From the NCBI GenBank assembly GCA_013398275.1, contig VZSE01004113.1, positions 251,254-315,253 on the forward strand: a stretch of 64,000 bases of DNA, written 5' to 3'. A model generated the notes under the pieces. It saw only the letters and a program-made list of their open reading frames with translations, was not told where the DNA came from and did not search any database. Positions within the stretch are counted from its first letter, which is position 1. The number at the start of each line of letters is the position of its first letter. This document shows positions 22,424-34,900 of this stretch, in pieces. Both the position numbers and the translations under genes were made by a program. The stretch is from Promerops cafer. Lineage: Eukaryota > Chordata > Aves > Passeriformes > Nectariniidae.

Positions 22424-22940
22424 TTCCTGCTTTGCGTGTTAGGCCGAACGGTCCGTTCTGAACGCTTTGATGCTCCTAAAGCCTGCTGTCTTACCGACAA
22501 AGCTTTCTCCTTTGAATTGTCAGACATGGCCTGCTCAAGGGAACCTGCACTTTTGACTGCAAATCGACCCTTCAGCTCTGCTGAGGAGCGATGGGAATCT
22601 GTGCTGCTTTCCCACCCTGAGTGATCCACAAGCCCAGGGCTCCTGCCGGTTGCCGCATGGGTTTGGAGAGGGCCCGTGGCGGGTCGGCGATGCCCTTCCT
22701 CGAAGAAGGGAGCACCTCTCCCTGTTGCCATGGGAAGATAAAATGAAGTGCACACTCAGCGGGTAACTGCACCGAGCCAAGGCCGCAGGGATCAGCAATC
22801 TGTGCGTGCCCAGAGGCAGCAGAGGGCACTCAGCCAGCTCCTGCTGCGAGCAGCGGATGGCTCCCTGGATGCATTACCGGCGTGGAGTTTTCCTTTGGGT
22901 GACATTCACAATGTGCACGGCACGCCCGGTCGCCCCCAGT
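22424..22940. promoter_or_regulatory. CpG-island-like segment, candidate promoter
   Basis: CpG dinucleotides are dense here (28 counted by eye in roughly 520 bp, against very few elsewhere), with GC content above half and an observed/expected CpG ratio I estimate at about 0.6-0.7. Vertebrate CpG islands mark promoters or other unmethylated regulatory DNA. Overlapping open frames of 116 codons (22405-22755 minus) and 97 codons (22331-22624 plus) cross it. The minus-strand one is unusually rich in Ser, Lys, Arg and Gln, but I recognise no domain. A CTCF-like site lies inside at 22816-22830, and an AT-rich TAAT-bearing block follows at once. A first exon or lncRNA start is possible but not shown. 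Confidence 0.5.
22816..22830 (+). promoter_or_regulatory. Candidate CTCF binding site
   Basis: GCAGCAGAGGGCACT matches 14 of 15 positions of the vertebrate CTCF core (CCASYAGRKGGCRSY); the only mismatch is the first base. The site lies within the CpG-rich segment, so it is more likely to be unmethylated and bindable. Binding would make this a boundary or loop-anchor candidate. Confidence 0.45.
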
Positions 22941-23060
22941 GGGTTGGATTTAATTTCATTAAATTACTTCTCATTTTAATTGATTGCAGCAGTCTATGAT
23001 CAATAAAGGGAAGCGTTATCCTAACCGTTGATCACTAACTCATAAAGATGCCAGGCTTCT
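22940..23060. promoter_or_regulatory. AT-rich homeobox-site block at CpG-island edge
   Basis: Closely packed TAATTT-CATT-AAATTA, TTTTAATTGATTG, TGATCAATAAAG and GTTGATCAC words follow the CpG island. The sharp switch from CpG-rich to TAAT-rich sequence with no repeat similarity resembles promoter-proximal conserved elements of developmental genes. Confidence 0.3.
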
Positions 23061-24040
23061 CCCAATAACACTGATGGGCTGGTTTGCCTGATTGTTTTTA
23101 ATGTATGCTAAAAAATGGAAATTGAACAAAGCTCTTTCTCCATACCTTGCAATAGGCTGTTAGATGGCTTCCATTTGTATCACTGCACCACTCTACATCC
23201 AGATTTATTTGAAGATTGTGCAGCGGTGTAAGGAGTTGCCACAGAGAGACACAGGATGAAAGATGTGATACGACATTTCATAGCTCCATATAAGATCTTC
23301 ATCCAGCAGTGTCTGTGTTTGATTCAGAAAGCAAAGTCTGACAGGATCCAGAGACCTCAATATCAAACTATCATTCTAGGAGAGGGTAAATGCAGTTACA
23401 GATAATTGCTATGAAATTAAAATGCACAGTAGGCAGAGAAGCAAAGCAGTGAATGGGTATGGTTCACTTCTGCCAACTCACATACAAAAAAAAAATAAAG
23501 GGTGATTTTAAGCCAACTTTATATCCAGTCCAGGACAACATAATTTAGCATAAACTTTGTCAGAAGAAACACTATAAACTGCTTTGAATAACCCCAGAGA
23601 AATATGATAATATACCCTTACCTCACCTAGAAACAACTGCCATCAGACAAATACAGTAATAGCAGAATTACAGGTTCAGAAAAGTAAAACAAGATGATAA
23701 CTGCTAACTGCTGTGCAGGGATTACCAGGCACAAGGCAGAGGAGGCTCAGGTTGCTATGAAGCTGCAGGGCAATATCCAAGATAGCTTCTAACCAACTCC
23801 TTCTACCTCCTCAGTGCAACACCAGCGAGGCTGATGCCACATGGAGCTCAGTCCTACCCAGAGCTCCAACAGAAAGCAAGTCCCAGCAAGACAAGCACAC
23901 ACTGAATCTTGCATTCACAGAGATTGGATTTCACGTGCACCACCCCATAGATCAGTTAAGTGTGTTTTCTCTCAGCTATCCTCTGAGGCTCTTCAACTTG
24001 TGTGTAGCTCAGAGAAAGCTTTCTGAATGCATTTGAGAAA
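23060..24040. other. Non-coding, nothing recognised
   Basis: AT-rich with an A9 run near 23487. No frame above 61 codons and no mobile-element similarity seen. Confidence 0.45.
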
Positions 24041-24560
24041 TATTGATTAGAAGAGTATTTACAAATATAGGACGGAAGCCACCTCCAAAAAAAGTCAAAA
24101 GTTTTCAGTAAGCTCCAGATTTAGCGTGGCAACAATATTTCCTATCCCTTTTCCTCATTTGTTATAAATTTCAGTTCATGGATGTATACTGTAAATGGAA
24201 AGATTTGGAATGAAGATGATGAAATAAAATACCATCTTTTAAATATGCAATAGTGAGTTTATAGCTCTTTTCCCTCTGGCATCTTGTCAGCATAAAATAA
24301 AAAGGCTCAGGAAATCTAAATGAGAAAAGCCTCACTCCCATACTTCATCAGTGAAGAATTTCCATGGCAATACTGCTTTGAAGCTAAATGGTTTTATTTA
24401 TAGACGAAGCAGTTTTCATAGTTCATTTGCATTTTCTCCAGATTACCATAACCATACATGATCAGTTGTTAAGATCTACAGATATTATCTGTGCAGTGCC
24501 AGCAATTCACATAATTATTTGAAATATGAAATGGTAAATAAATTAAGCGCTCATGCAACT
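24040..24560. promoter_or_regulatory. Candidate conserved non-coding element with POU octamer
   Basis: Repeat-free AT-rich block holding a perfect octamer ATTTGCAT at 24425-24432 (POU-domain factors), TTTATTTATAGACG near 24395, and several TTTAAATATGCAATAG-type words. Judged by motif density only. Confidence 0.3.
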
Positions 24561-26795
24561 TGCCATGCTCACACAGCAGACTGCAGGGGAATGCAGGGAT
24601 ACAGAGTGGGGTGTGATGGTACAGAATGAACTCACATGGCCACTCTGTAGAAATATCTAATAACAGTGTGGAGAGCAGCATGAATGGGGAGTGAATGGAA
24701 GGCTTGGGTGTGGGACAGCAGAAGGACCAGCAGGGATAAAAGGGTGTCAGGTGCTGACAGCAGGTCAGGATCCAACACAACCCAGATAAGGAAAATACAG
24801 GGTATTGAAATACAGACTAAACCCAGAAAGAGACAGTGGTGGGAAGACACGAAGCAGGCGGAGAGACAACTCAACACCTAGACTAGAAAATAAATAAATC
24901 CTACCAGTGGAGAGAAGGGGGGCACAATACACAAAAGGAACACAACTACTGTGACCTCCTGAAGGGTACAATCCAGGCACATTCAAAAGCAGCACATAAT
25001 TAATTAACCTTAGGGAAGGTTGCAGGGTGCATAATAAGAACTAGGGAGCCAGCATAGCTTGTTCTCTTCTTTTTTTTGAGGAATCTACATGGGAAACCTG
25101 CCTTAGTGCCTGGATGCTGGCCTGTCCACATGCATCTTGGTGCTCATGAGAGCATGAGGGAAGTAGCATTTGTTTTAAAATAAAAGAATCGTCTTCCCCC
25201 ATTGATAATTATCATATTATTTCAACTTTAATTTCTCCTCCTTCCCTTGGAAAAATGATAAAAGATAGTTCCAGCTTCTGCCTTCACCTTTGACATGGGG
25301 GAAGGCAGAAAAGAAGGAAGAACAGTCCACAAGTACTCCAACACATTGAAAACAAAAGCAATAAAGATGGGGAAATCTAGCGAGAAATATGCTTTTGGTA
25401 TTTATTTCCTGGCAGAACCGCTGTCAGTTGCTCTATCAAAGGCAGAGAACATGTAGTGTTTTATTTGCAGAAACCTGTGATTTAGCTCAAATATTTGAGT
25501 GTTGCCTGCAGCTTTTCAGGAAATTTCTCTGCTCGTACTCCTAATAGACATTCACACATAGTTAATCTCTCAACAAGATAACTGCCACCGAAGCCCATGA
25601 AGTGGCTTTTTTTTCAGTAACACTATGCCCAAAGAAATGGAGAGGGCTCAAGGCTCCCAGCCTCCACTGAGCTGGACCTCAGACTGGGCCACCCAGGACA
25701 GGGAGCAGTGCATCATACTCTGGCCTTGATTTCATAAAAGTCAGGACTTCAAACTGTGCCAGCCAGAACGGAAAGGCAATTTTCACCAGGAGTACATACC
25801 CCAGACAGGAGCAGCAGTGAGGACACAGCTGCACTGTCTGAGGTACAAATGCTACAGCCAGCACACAGGTGGGGGAAAGGTTGCTGCTGTTGGTTTCAAT
25901 CCATTTCTCCCCCACTGGCATTACACGTCAGGAGAAGGACCTTTAAGTGACTCTCGATGGACACAACAAACACAAGCACCTTTCCTACAGCCAGCGTGAG
26001 GGACTGCTCAGGGTATTGACAGCTACTTTGTTTACCATGGTGAAAAACACGTCCAAGAACTAAGAGCTGCTTTCAGTTTTACCAAAGAGCCCAGCACATA
26101 TATCTCAAGATTAAGTGAAAACCGTCAACTGTATCATTCTTGCAATAATTTAATGCACACTACAGGGCCATCCAAAAATCTCATGAAAACAACACATACT
26201 CTTTAGCTCCAGTAACCATATTACTGGAAATAGATTTTGCACAATCCTCCTTCAAACAGCCATTTAAACCCCAGGCTTAAAGGAGATTATGCTGTTTGCT
26301 GATTTAAGCTGAAAGGGAAGCTTGTTCCAGTCATCTGGAGGCTCCAGAGGCAAAAGCTCATCTGCCAAATTCCCTCTTTATCCGACTACAATGTACAGCA
26401 TCTAAATTGTGATGATAATCTTGAAGCAAAACGACTTTGCTTTCAAAGATAGTGTTAAAGTCAGTTTCTGAAGCTTTTCTGGCTTTCCTAGGGATTGTTT
26501 CAACTTTGGTCTAATGGTGATAGGATGTTGCCTGATCTGCTTGATCTATGAAAGCTGATTTACTTCAATATCAGTAAAGGTAACCCTTCTGGAAACCTTC
26601 ATCGTGGACTCAAAACACAGAGGCCAGTCAGCTTCTTACTGGTACAAGCTGCAGACAGGGGAAAAATTGAAAGCACAGTCTAACAAGGGGTTGCTGTGGG
26701 ACATAAATGCAGCATTTCTCTCCAGTTCTGCTGCCCACCCCTCACACTTTGCAGGTCACATGCAGCCCCCCACTTCCAGAGAAGGCCCAGCTGCC
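24560..26795. other. Non-coding, nothing recognised
   Basis: Open frames up to 103 codons on the minus strand (24469-24780) are hydrophobic and Leu/Cys-rich, but unrelated to a family I know. There is a purine-rich patch at about 24680-24870. No mobile-element boundary. Confidence 0.4.
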
Positions 26796-26799
26796 CCCC

Positions 26800-27318
26800 A
26801 GGATGGATCCCACCTGCAGAGCTGCTTCCAGACCTGGGGTCCCCAGCACAGCAAGGACAGGGTCCTTTGGAGCGAGTCCAGAGGAGGCACCAGGATGATC
26901 AGAGGGATGGAGCAGCTCTGCTATGAGGAAAGCCTGGGGGAGTTGGGATTGTTCAGCCTGGAGAAGAGAAGCCTTCAGGGTGACCTAACTGTGGCCTTCC
27001 AGTACCCGAAGGGATCTGACAAAAAAACATGGAGAGAGACTGTTTACAAGGGCATGTGGTGACAGGAGAGAATGTCTTCACATTGATGGAGAGAAGGTTT
27101 AGATTGGATATTAGGAAGAAACTCTTCCCTGTGAGGGTGGTGAGGCCCTGGCACAGGTTGCCCAGAGAAGCTGTGGCTGCCCCTGGATCCCTGCAAGTGT
27201 CCAAGGCCAGGTTGGACAGGGCTTGGAGCAGCCTGGGAGAGAGGAAGTGTCCCTACCCATGTCATGGAGTGGAGCAAGATGATCTTTACGGTCCTTTCCA
27301 GCTCATGATTCTGTGATT
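26800..27318 (+). mobile_element. CR1 LINE, 5'-truncated copy with intact 3' end
   Basis: The best-preserved CR1 in the window. Going downstream it encodes, in two frames, RVQRRHQDDQR/MIRGMEQLCYEESLGELGLFS, EKRSLQGDL, AFQYPKG and then RFRLDIRKKLFPVRVVRPWHRLPREAV, all C-terminal ORF2 residues of avian CR1. A frame change between 26990 and 27100 makes it non-functional. The 3' end carries GATGATCTTTACGGTCCTTTCC and the ATGATTCTGTGAT tail that marks CR1 termini. The 5' boundary is diffuse (similarity to a CCCACCTG-AGTACTG-TCCAG phrase begins near 26800). 5' truncation is the normal outcome of CR1 target-primed insertion. Confidence 0.92.
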
Positions 27319-27319
27319 T

Positions 27320-27955
27320 TGGTACTTATTCAGCCCCTGTGGTTCAATTGCTGCCTGCACTCCAGAAAAGCTAAGAAAACAGCCATGCTCCCATGTAGCA
27401 GCAGTGGCCAAGGCAGATGGAGCCATCCTGGTCATCCCTCCACAAACACCAGCCCAATGACACAGGCCACAGGGCTTCCTTTCTCCATCACACCCTATGA
27501 ATTAGAGAGACCAATCCTTCTTTCTCCAAGCAAAGTAAGTATATACACTCTTGAGGACAGCAGAGTCCAGGCCTCACAAAGGTTCTCCTCCCGTTCTTAT
27601 CACAGGAAGGAAATGTGACAAATCCCATATGAGTCTTCAGGGTTAATGGACACCGAGAGATGTTCAGACAGACTACAGTAGGAGCTACAGCCATTGTCCC
27701 TCCCACCACTTCTTTACAAATTCCCCTGTTCTTTTTGCTATTTTATACTGTGAAAATGAAAAAGTCCACTTCCCTGAGTATTTCAGATACCATAATCTCC
27801 TCAGCCACTGCCTTACCAACTGTGGTCTCCAGTGACACACATGATTTTTTTTTTCCAGTTATCACAGTCAGGATACTTCCCTTTCCAGACTCTAACCTTT
27901 ATTTTCCATTATTATTAACACTCGATGAAAAGGCAACAGGAACGTATATTGCACG
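27320..27955. other. Non-coding, nothing recognised
   Basis: Mixed sequence downstream of the CR1. A 111-codon plus-strand frame (27660-27995) is Ser/Thr- and Leu-rich with no known domain. Confidence 0.45.
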
Positions 27956-27959
27956 GCAT

Positions 27960-28470
27960 AAGAATTTAAAAGGCAATGCAGTGGAAAACTGTTAATGGTT
28001 AAATGCATCATTATGTCCAGTAATATTACACAATTAACAAATTTAATCATTTAACACTCTAACAGCGCAAACTTCCATTAAATGTGTAATTTCATATATG
28101 AAATAATTATTCATTTATCAATAGGAGATGACTCTACTTCAGTTCAAAAGTAAAAAATACAATTAGATGCAGCAGGGCAGAACAAATTTCTGGTAGTAAG
28201 ACGTGCTGGAGCTGTGTGTGCAGCGCTTCTGTGAGGCCCCTCAGTGAAACTCATAATTCTCACAGGACAATGCCTCTAAATATCTCGGGTCATTAGCAAA
28301 ATTACACAGCTAATGAAGGGCAAATTAATGGAGCTCTGGAACATTTTATAAGCCTGTAAGAACAGCTACTTGTTATACATCACCAAGAAATAATTGCACA
28401 GAGTCAATCCCATGAACTCATTAAATTTTAACAATAGGAGTTGGGCAGGCTATTCCCGAAGGAGAACCTT
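27960..28470. promoter_or_regulatory. Candidate conserved non-coding element (TAAT-dense)
   Basis: About 500 bp without repeats, packed with homeobox cores: CACAATTAACAAATTTAATCATTTAAC, AAATAATTATTCATTTATC, CAGCTAATGAAGG and AAATTAATGG. A CpG-bearing GCAGCGCTTCTG sits in the middle. The pattern is that of deeply conserved vertebrate enhancers, but conservation itself is not visible here. Confidence 0.35.
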
Positions 28471-31400
28471 CTCTGACCATACAGCTGATACGCCCCAGGG
28501 AGGTGATCCCAAGGTGGGCTAGGAAGAAGATGCATTTCAGGTCAGCTTTGGGCTAGCAGTTCCCACCTTCCAGGGCAGGGAACTGGAGAAACCCAAGCTG
28601 CCTGCCTTGGGGCAAACCACATGTGGAGCCTGTCGGGCAACTCCGCACAAACACTGAGTGAGATCTCAAGAAATCAATCATGTTTTTCTGAAAACATGCA
28701 GGAGGAATAATGGGGGGATGACACCAATGCAAGGAGAAATAACTGGAGATAGGCTTTGACACGTTCCCCACCAGGTCAGTGCAGGCACACGAGCACAGAC
28801 CATCCTGCAGGAAACTCAGATATGGTGCCCACTGCATTCAAACACGACTGCACGAGCAGACAGTCCCGAGCCAGAGACATTCAGAATAAGAGACTTCAGC
28901 AGAAGGAGTAGCACATCTTACAGCAAATTAGAGTGAGTTTTTGCAATACCAGGAGCTGAGAGTTGCTGCTCTCAGATTGGTCCCAAAATGAGTGCTTTCA
29001 GTATCACATCACAGAGCTACATGCAAGTTGAAAGGGCAAGGATGCTGAAGGCAGAACTGCCATGAAAAGGTTTTCATGGTTTACATGGACAGCTTTTCAT
29101 GGTTTTGCTGGACCTCCCAAGCACCACCCTCAGTCTGCTTCACTACAGCTAATTCTGGGAGGGCTCAGATTTCCACACAGTTCTTGCTGGGATGGGGCAA
29201 TCAGCACTGAAGCGGAATTTTTGTGATTTTAAACTCATTTAAGCACCTAAAAGAGCAGATCACCTGACACACTTCACTCTAAGCACATTGTAGAGACCTG
29301 TAAAAGCAGAGTTCAATGCCCTGATGCACTGTTTGGAATCCAAAACGAAAGCCAGAATCTTGAAAGAAGATCCACAAAATCTGATCCACTAAGATCCACC
29401 AAAAATGTGTTTGGATTATAGATGTACTGAAGAATAAATATAACTGCCAAATTCAAACTTTATACAATATTAGGTTTTCTCATTACTCCAACATCTAAGC
29501 TCCATGATTGCTATCCCTACAAACATCTGGTCAAGGCACCCTCACTAACAAAGAAAAATGTATTCTAAAGTATTTTTAAGTGATTTCTGGAAGGTTTCTT
29601 CACATGTGGCCCCTACAAAAATATTTTCCTGAGTACCTATTAAACCTATTGGTTGTCTCTTAAAAAAATATGAGTAGTAGTAGTTTTTACCATTTCCGAA
29701 AACCAAAAGCAGTAGCCACTGCAAGTAACAACATAGCCTGGGAAACACAAGTGTCTTAGGGACACTAAATGTTTTGCTCCTGAAGAAATACAGACTGTCA
29801 GGACAAACCATTAAAGTGATCACTAAAGCTGATCCAATTTTCCCCTAACTTTGAGATGCAGTAATGTTTCTAAATGGAAAAAAAAAAAAAAAGGAAAAAA
29901 TAATTAACTTATACCATTGAAATTAGTGGCAGGTTGAAACAAGCTGTTGGCTTGCACAGCCTTCTCAGCTCCCAAACCCAATCCTTACAGACACTGGAAA
30001 AAATATACTTCATGCTCACTGCCTTGTGATAGTCCAGTGAAACTGCAGTAGGCTGTCAATAAAGTTGAAAAAAAAAAATAAGGTGAAATGAAAAAAGTCT
30101 TAAATTTTCAGAAAAAATGAGAACTTCTCACAGGACAAATATATAATGTAGCATGAATGTTAGATACAGCAGTGCCCAGCTAGATTAGACTTAAAGGTTT
30201 CAGAGGCCTTGTTTGAATCCTCTGAAGAAAATGTAAGAAATTTCAACTGGAAGATGAGGAATCTTTTGCTTTCACTGACTCACATATAACTATTAAAATC
30301 CCAGGTCTATAGCTTTAATAGCCTTCTGGAAAAAATTAACACCACAATAGTGACTGCATTCCACAATCCACATCAATGGCTGCTCTCCAGAGCTCCCAAC
30401 TTCTACAGCTCCCTGGGCAACAAGTTTCATAGGCTAATTCAGTACTGTGTTGTCTTTGCTAATTTCATTGAAGCTCATTGAGTTCATACCAAACTGCCAC
30501 CTCCTGCTCTCAGCACTCCCGAATCTCGTGCAGTTCCTAAACTTGAGGCATTGCATAACTTCATCTTAACCATCTAATGAATTGTAAAAGGATTCCTTAA
30601 AAAAGCAGCCCTTTGTGACTAAGCAAAGACTCTGTAGGGCCGTAAAACAGGAACCATGGAAAATAATGGTTCATTTTTCAGCTTCCAGGAACATTGCTGC
30701 TTTCAATGCAGCCCACAGAGGACTCATAGATGCTGCTTTGCTAAATTCCTGACCGACTGCAGTCAAATATATCACCCTGGGCAAAGGTGGACTCTGGCAA
30801 CATCACTAGATGCCTGGCACACGATCATTTCCAACTGCAGCTTGCTGGGGTTTCTGCCAGCCCATTCCCTGCACATTGTGCTGTACATTACTAGCAGCAA
30901 TGGAAAAGAATTGCATTCATACACCATGACAAAGGGTTACAGAGAATGTGTGAACAATTTTCTTGCTGGGCCAGTATCAGGACATCTCAATTCAGTTTGG
31001 ACTCACAGCATCAGTACAGAGTGCAAGATCTGCTGTTCATATACTGTGGTAAGAAGGTCAGTGTCTGGTGAGCAGGTTTTATGCCCTCTCTACAAAACAT
31101 GTATCAGATTTGGAATTCCTAGTGCATTTCTCTTGATCCCATTATGTGCTGACTGCTTTTGTTCCTCACATGTATTATGGAACACAACTGATACACGTTA
31201 GCCAGAAGTCCATGAGCTATTCCCAAGGTTTGCCATTTATCTATTGTATAGATAAATGTCACTTTAGAGGATAACTTGGTGAATGGAGGCATTACATGGA
31301 GCTCAGTTTAGGCTCAGTCCTTGCATGCTGGAAAGCTTTCCAAATTCCTGGAGCAACCAGAGCCTAAGTGACCACTCAAGTTATTAACCTGAACCAGGTT

Positions 31401-31685
31401 CTTTAAACAGCCTGTACATTTCTGTCTGTTCCCTTTTATGCTGTATTCTAGCAATCTTTCCAGTTCAAGGACTGTTTCCTATCACATGTTCTCTGACAGA
31501 GGTAATTCATATGGCACAGCTTAGAACATCAGCCCTGAAGAAAAAAGTTCAGTGCCTGGTCTCTGTATAAAGGATGAAGGACAGCAGGCTGCTCCAGGGG
31601 GCAATTTGGTTTGGACCAGGAAATGGTTATTTTATCTCCACATACCACATTTCTTCAAATGAAGACTCAGATTTTCAGTGAGACT
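28470..31685. other. Non-coding; hairpin and A tracts only
   Basis: Holds an inverted repeat at 29060-29079, an A15 run at 29878-29892, and an AATAAA (30058-30063) followed by A10 at 30068-30077. The 181-codon open frame at 30656-31201 (plus) is Cys/Ser-rich and unrecognised. It lacks supporting splice, promoter or repeat context, so I do not call it a gene. Confidence 0.4.
29060..29079. repeat. Inverted repeat, 9-bp arms
   Basis: CCATGAAAA, two bases, then TTTTCATGG form a perfect stem. A further direct copy of TTTTCATGGTTT follows at about 29095-29106. Function unknown. Confidence 0.8.
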
Positions 31686-31689
31686 TAAT

Positions 31690-31930
31690 TACAAATTGAA
31701 ATTTGCTTTTTTATTAATACGGACAGTGCAAGATTAAGTTAAATTAGCTGGTTTGTTGAATACTTATGCTATCCAATTAAATTTTTTTTTAGAAATATAT
31801 TAAGAGAAGATCACAATCAAAGCTGAATTAATTTCAAAGATGAATGCCACTTTTTATGCATCGAGTATTAATCTGTTAGCAGCTCCTGTGAAATCAATTG
31901 GGCTTCTTGTAAGGTATAGCAATACTTTGC
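31690..31930. promoter_or_regulatory. Candidate conserved non-coding element
   Basis: Repeat-free AT-rich block with AAGATTAAGTTAAATTAGC, CCAATTAAATTT, GCTGAATTAATTTC and ATGCATCGAGTATTAATC words. Homeobox- and POU-like sites are dense. Judged by texture only. Confidence 0.28.
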
Positions 31931-34900
31931 AGAAGAGGGTAAAGGACAGCTGGATCCCCTGAAACTCACTACATAATTGTGAAGAGTATTCTGTGCTGTC
32001 ATACAGTTAAGCTAAATTATTTACACAATTACTAAGAGACTCAATGGGAGATTTTTTTATCCTCTACCCACAGGATATTGAGGAACTTTCCAATACGTCC
32101 AAATGTAAATATAAGAACCAGGCTCATCAATAAAAGCCCTTCCCAACCACTGATTGTGCACGATGTTTGTTACACACACTGATGTCTAAGCAGTGTTTCC
32201 TTTAGCCAGAGTGCAGCAACTACTGCGAACACAATTAGCAAACTCAAATTAATTTCACTGCACAATAAAAATCTCCCAAAGCAGCTGACATGTGGAGGTC
32301 AAAAACAGCTCCCAAAAGCCCCTAGAGTCCCTCAGCTACAAGTGCTCCAAGGTCTCTGTTTCAGTACAGCTTCCCCCGATGTGCCTTACAAGGTAACAGT
32401 TTCTGTATTTTGTGTGTTATTTTCCATCCCTGGAGCTGGCATCCATAAAAAGAAGACATAACGGGGTGGAGCAGAATCCTAACCCAGTGTAAACCCAAAG
32501 AAGTGAATGCAGAAAAGTTAAGAACACAGCTGGGAAGCACAAACCTCCTCCCTGGTGGTGGCTGTGTTCCCTTTGCTGGAGGAGCCCCAGTAGCACAGAT
32601 ATGCTAAAGGCAGATGAGAAGCAGCTGCTACATTTCTAAAGCTCTGCCCCTCCACATACAGCTCCCAGCACACAAGCAGATGCAACTGCCCCCCAGATTA
32701 GATCATTATGAAAGCTCTGGTCCAACGAGATTAAACTCTTCCCTTGTATATTTTTCAATGTATCATGATCTTCAAAGGCATTTTAAAAATGCACCCAGAG
32801 CTCACAGCAGCCTTCTGTAAAGGATGGCTGGAAAAACCCCAAACTGCCACAAATAGCAAAAAAGAACAAAATAATATAATGAGCTGAAGTGACTCAGATC
32901 CCCACGAGGTTTATTTCAAGACTGCCAGTAAAACTGGAAACCCCTGGTTTAGGAAGGATATACCCATACACACAAACCTCTGTATCAGAAGCTATTCTGA
33001 CCTGAACACAGAAGCTGTGTTCTTCTGCCTCTCTCCTACCCATCCCTACACATGAAAACACCTTTCATCAGGAGAACCAAGCTGTCAGAGGAAAAACCCA
33101 AACAAATAAACCCACATCCAGTTTTAAGGCCTGAAATCATGCAGCAAGCCTCAATCCATGTCCTTTAGGTAAACTCTTGTTCCAGGGACTGTTTCCTAGT
33201 TGAAGAGCAAGGTAGACTGAGTAGATACTGGGTTTTGCACAGCACATTCGCTCTGTGGACCACAGTCTGCACACACAAGACTCAGAGCAGGAACTGGGCT
33301 TTTGATAAACATGATATTATGGAAACATAGAAAACAGAGTTGTTTCTGAGACAGTGAGCTATAAGAGGCAGTTTTTTTCCAGTCCTGCCACAGAATACAC
33401 ACCTGGCTGTCTTGTACTGTGTGATACCTTCTATTTTCAAAATATCTTTGTCTGGTCTATAAAAATCATCAAGGCAGGATATGATCTAAAATGTGTCTGT
33501 GCATGTCACTCTTCCTCCCTGTGCCCCAGGTAACCACATACCCTTGGAGCTTGGAATTCTTGTTATCACACAGTTATTCCCACTGGCAGTGCTCTGACTT
33601 GAGATAAGTAGTCATAATGTGTTCTTCTGATGTACAGGGTGTTCTGAATGGTCAGCAGAATGCTGTGCTGATATACAGATTTTCTAGAATAGCACCAGGC
33701 ATCGAAATGCTGGTTCAGGAAATCTGAGCACGAGTTCAATTTTAGAAAGCAGCTCTAAAAACAGTGCCTCCTTACACAACACGTCTGTCAATGAGTTCCA
33801 GAGTTCCTTTTTTGACAAGGATAAACTGGGGGGCCTATCTTCTGCTCCTGTCAGTGCTGTGAAAAGCTTTGGGAGAGTCAAATGTCACCTTCTGCCAAAC
33901 AGTTTGCAAATGTGTAGTTCTGTCACAGAAGATATTAAGGGAATCACCCAGGATATCACAACAACTTAGTAAGCCATCTGGGAGAAAATTTAACTCCCTG
34001 AGATGTGGCAATAGCTTTCTGCAGAGTAGCTGTGCTGTCACCATGGAATAGGTGTGGTGCTTCCACAGGGGAGGCAGCTTCTCTGGTGGACACATACCAC
34101 CAGACTGCAGCAGCCCCAGCCACACCTTCTCCTGTCCCCAGCTTGGGCTGCCTTTGCACCTCAAAAGCTGCTCTGCTTTGTACAGCAGTGATCAGACGTG
34201 GACTCAGCAGCTTGGACTTTGCTGCAAAATCACTGAGCTATACAGGAACTACAGCAGCAAGGAGCCCCTTTAGGAGCCTCTCTTGGGCAAGTCAGTCCCG
34301 TCAGAAAGGTTAGAAAGAAGTGAGAAAACCATCCACCCAAGGCACACCACTAGGTGCAGCAGACAGCATTCAGCCAAAAACCTCGTGTGAAGCAGGTGAG
34401 TGTACCTGCCTTGTTGCAGGACCAGCACTGGGAATTGGTAAACTGTCCACCTGTGCTGAAACTTTGTTCAAGCCTGCCAGCTGCAGCTGCTCAGGAAGCA
34501 TTGACTGTGCTAGTGGGGACAGGCTGAGCAGGCACTAATGAACTGAAGAAAAAGGTCAGGGAGATTTCCCACTTGCAAGTGTCTCACTGGAGTTTGGAGC
34601 AGCATGGTCCTTCAGCAGCCCACTATCCCAGCAAGCAGCCTGCTTGCCACCAATCACCCCAAATCCCCCACTGTGAGGTGCTTAACTCTACTTTCTCACT
34701 TGCAGCAGTCCTGGCACCATCACAGTACAACTCAGCTTTTGTGCTGCGATCATCTAAACTGTTTTGCTATCTCTCAGCTGGGAGAACAGCCCCAAGAAAC
34801 AAGTTTTTGTGTCTGAAGGCACCAACTCAAGATGTGGCTGCAAATCAATACACCATCTTCACTTACTTCTGTATGGGAACCAAAAGCCAGTTGTGTCCCT

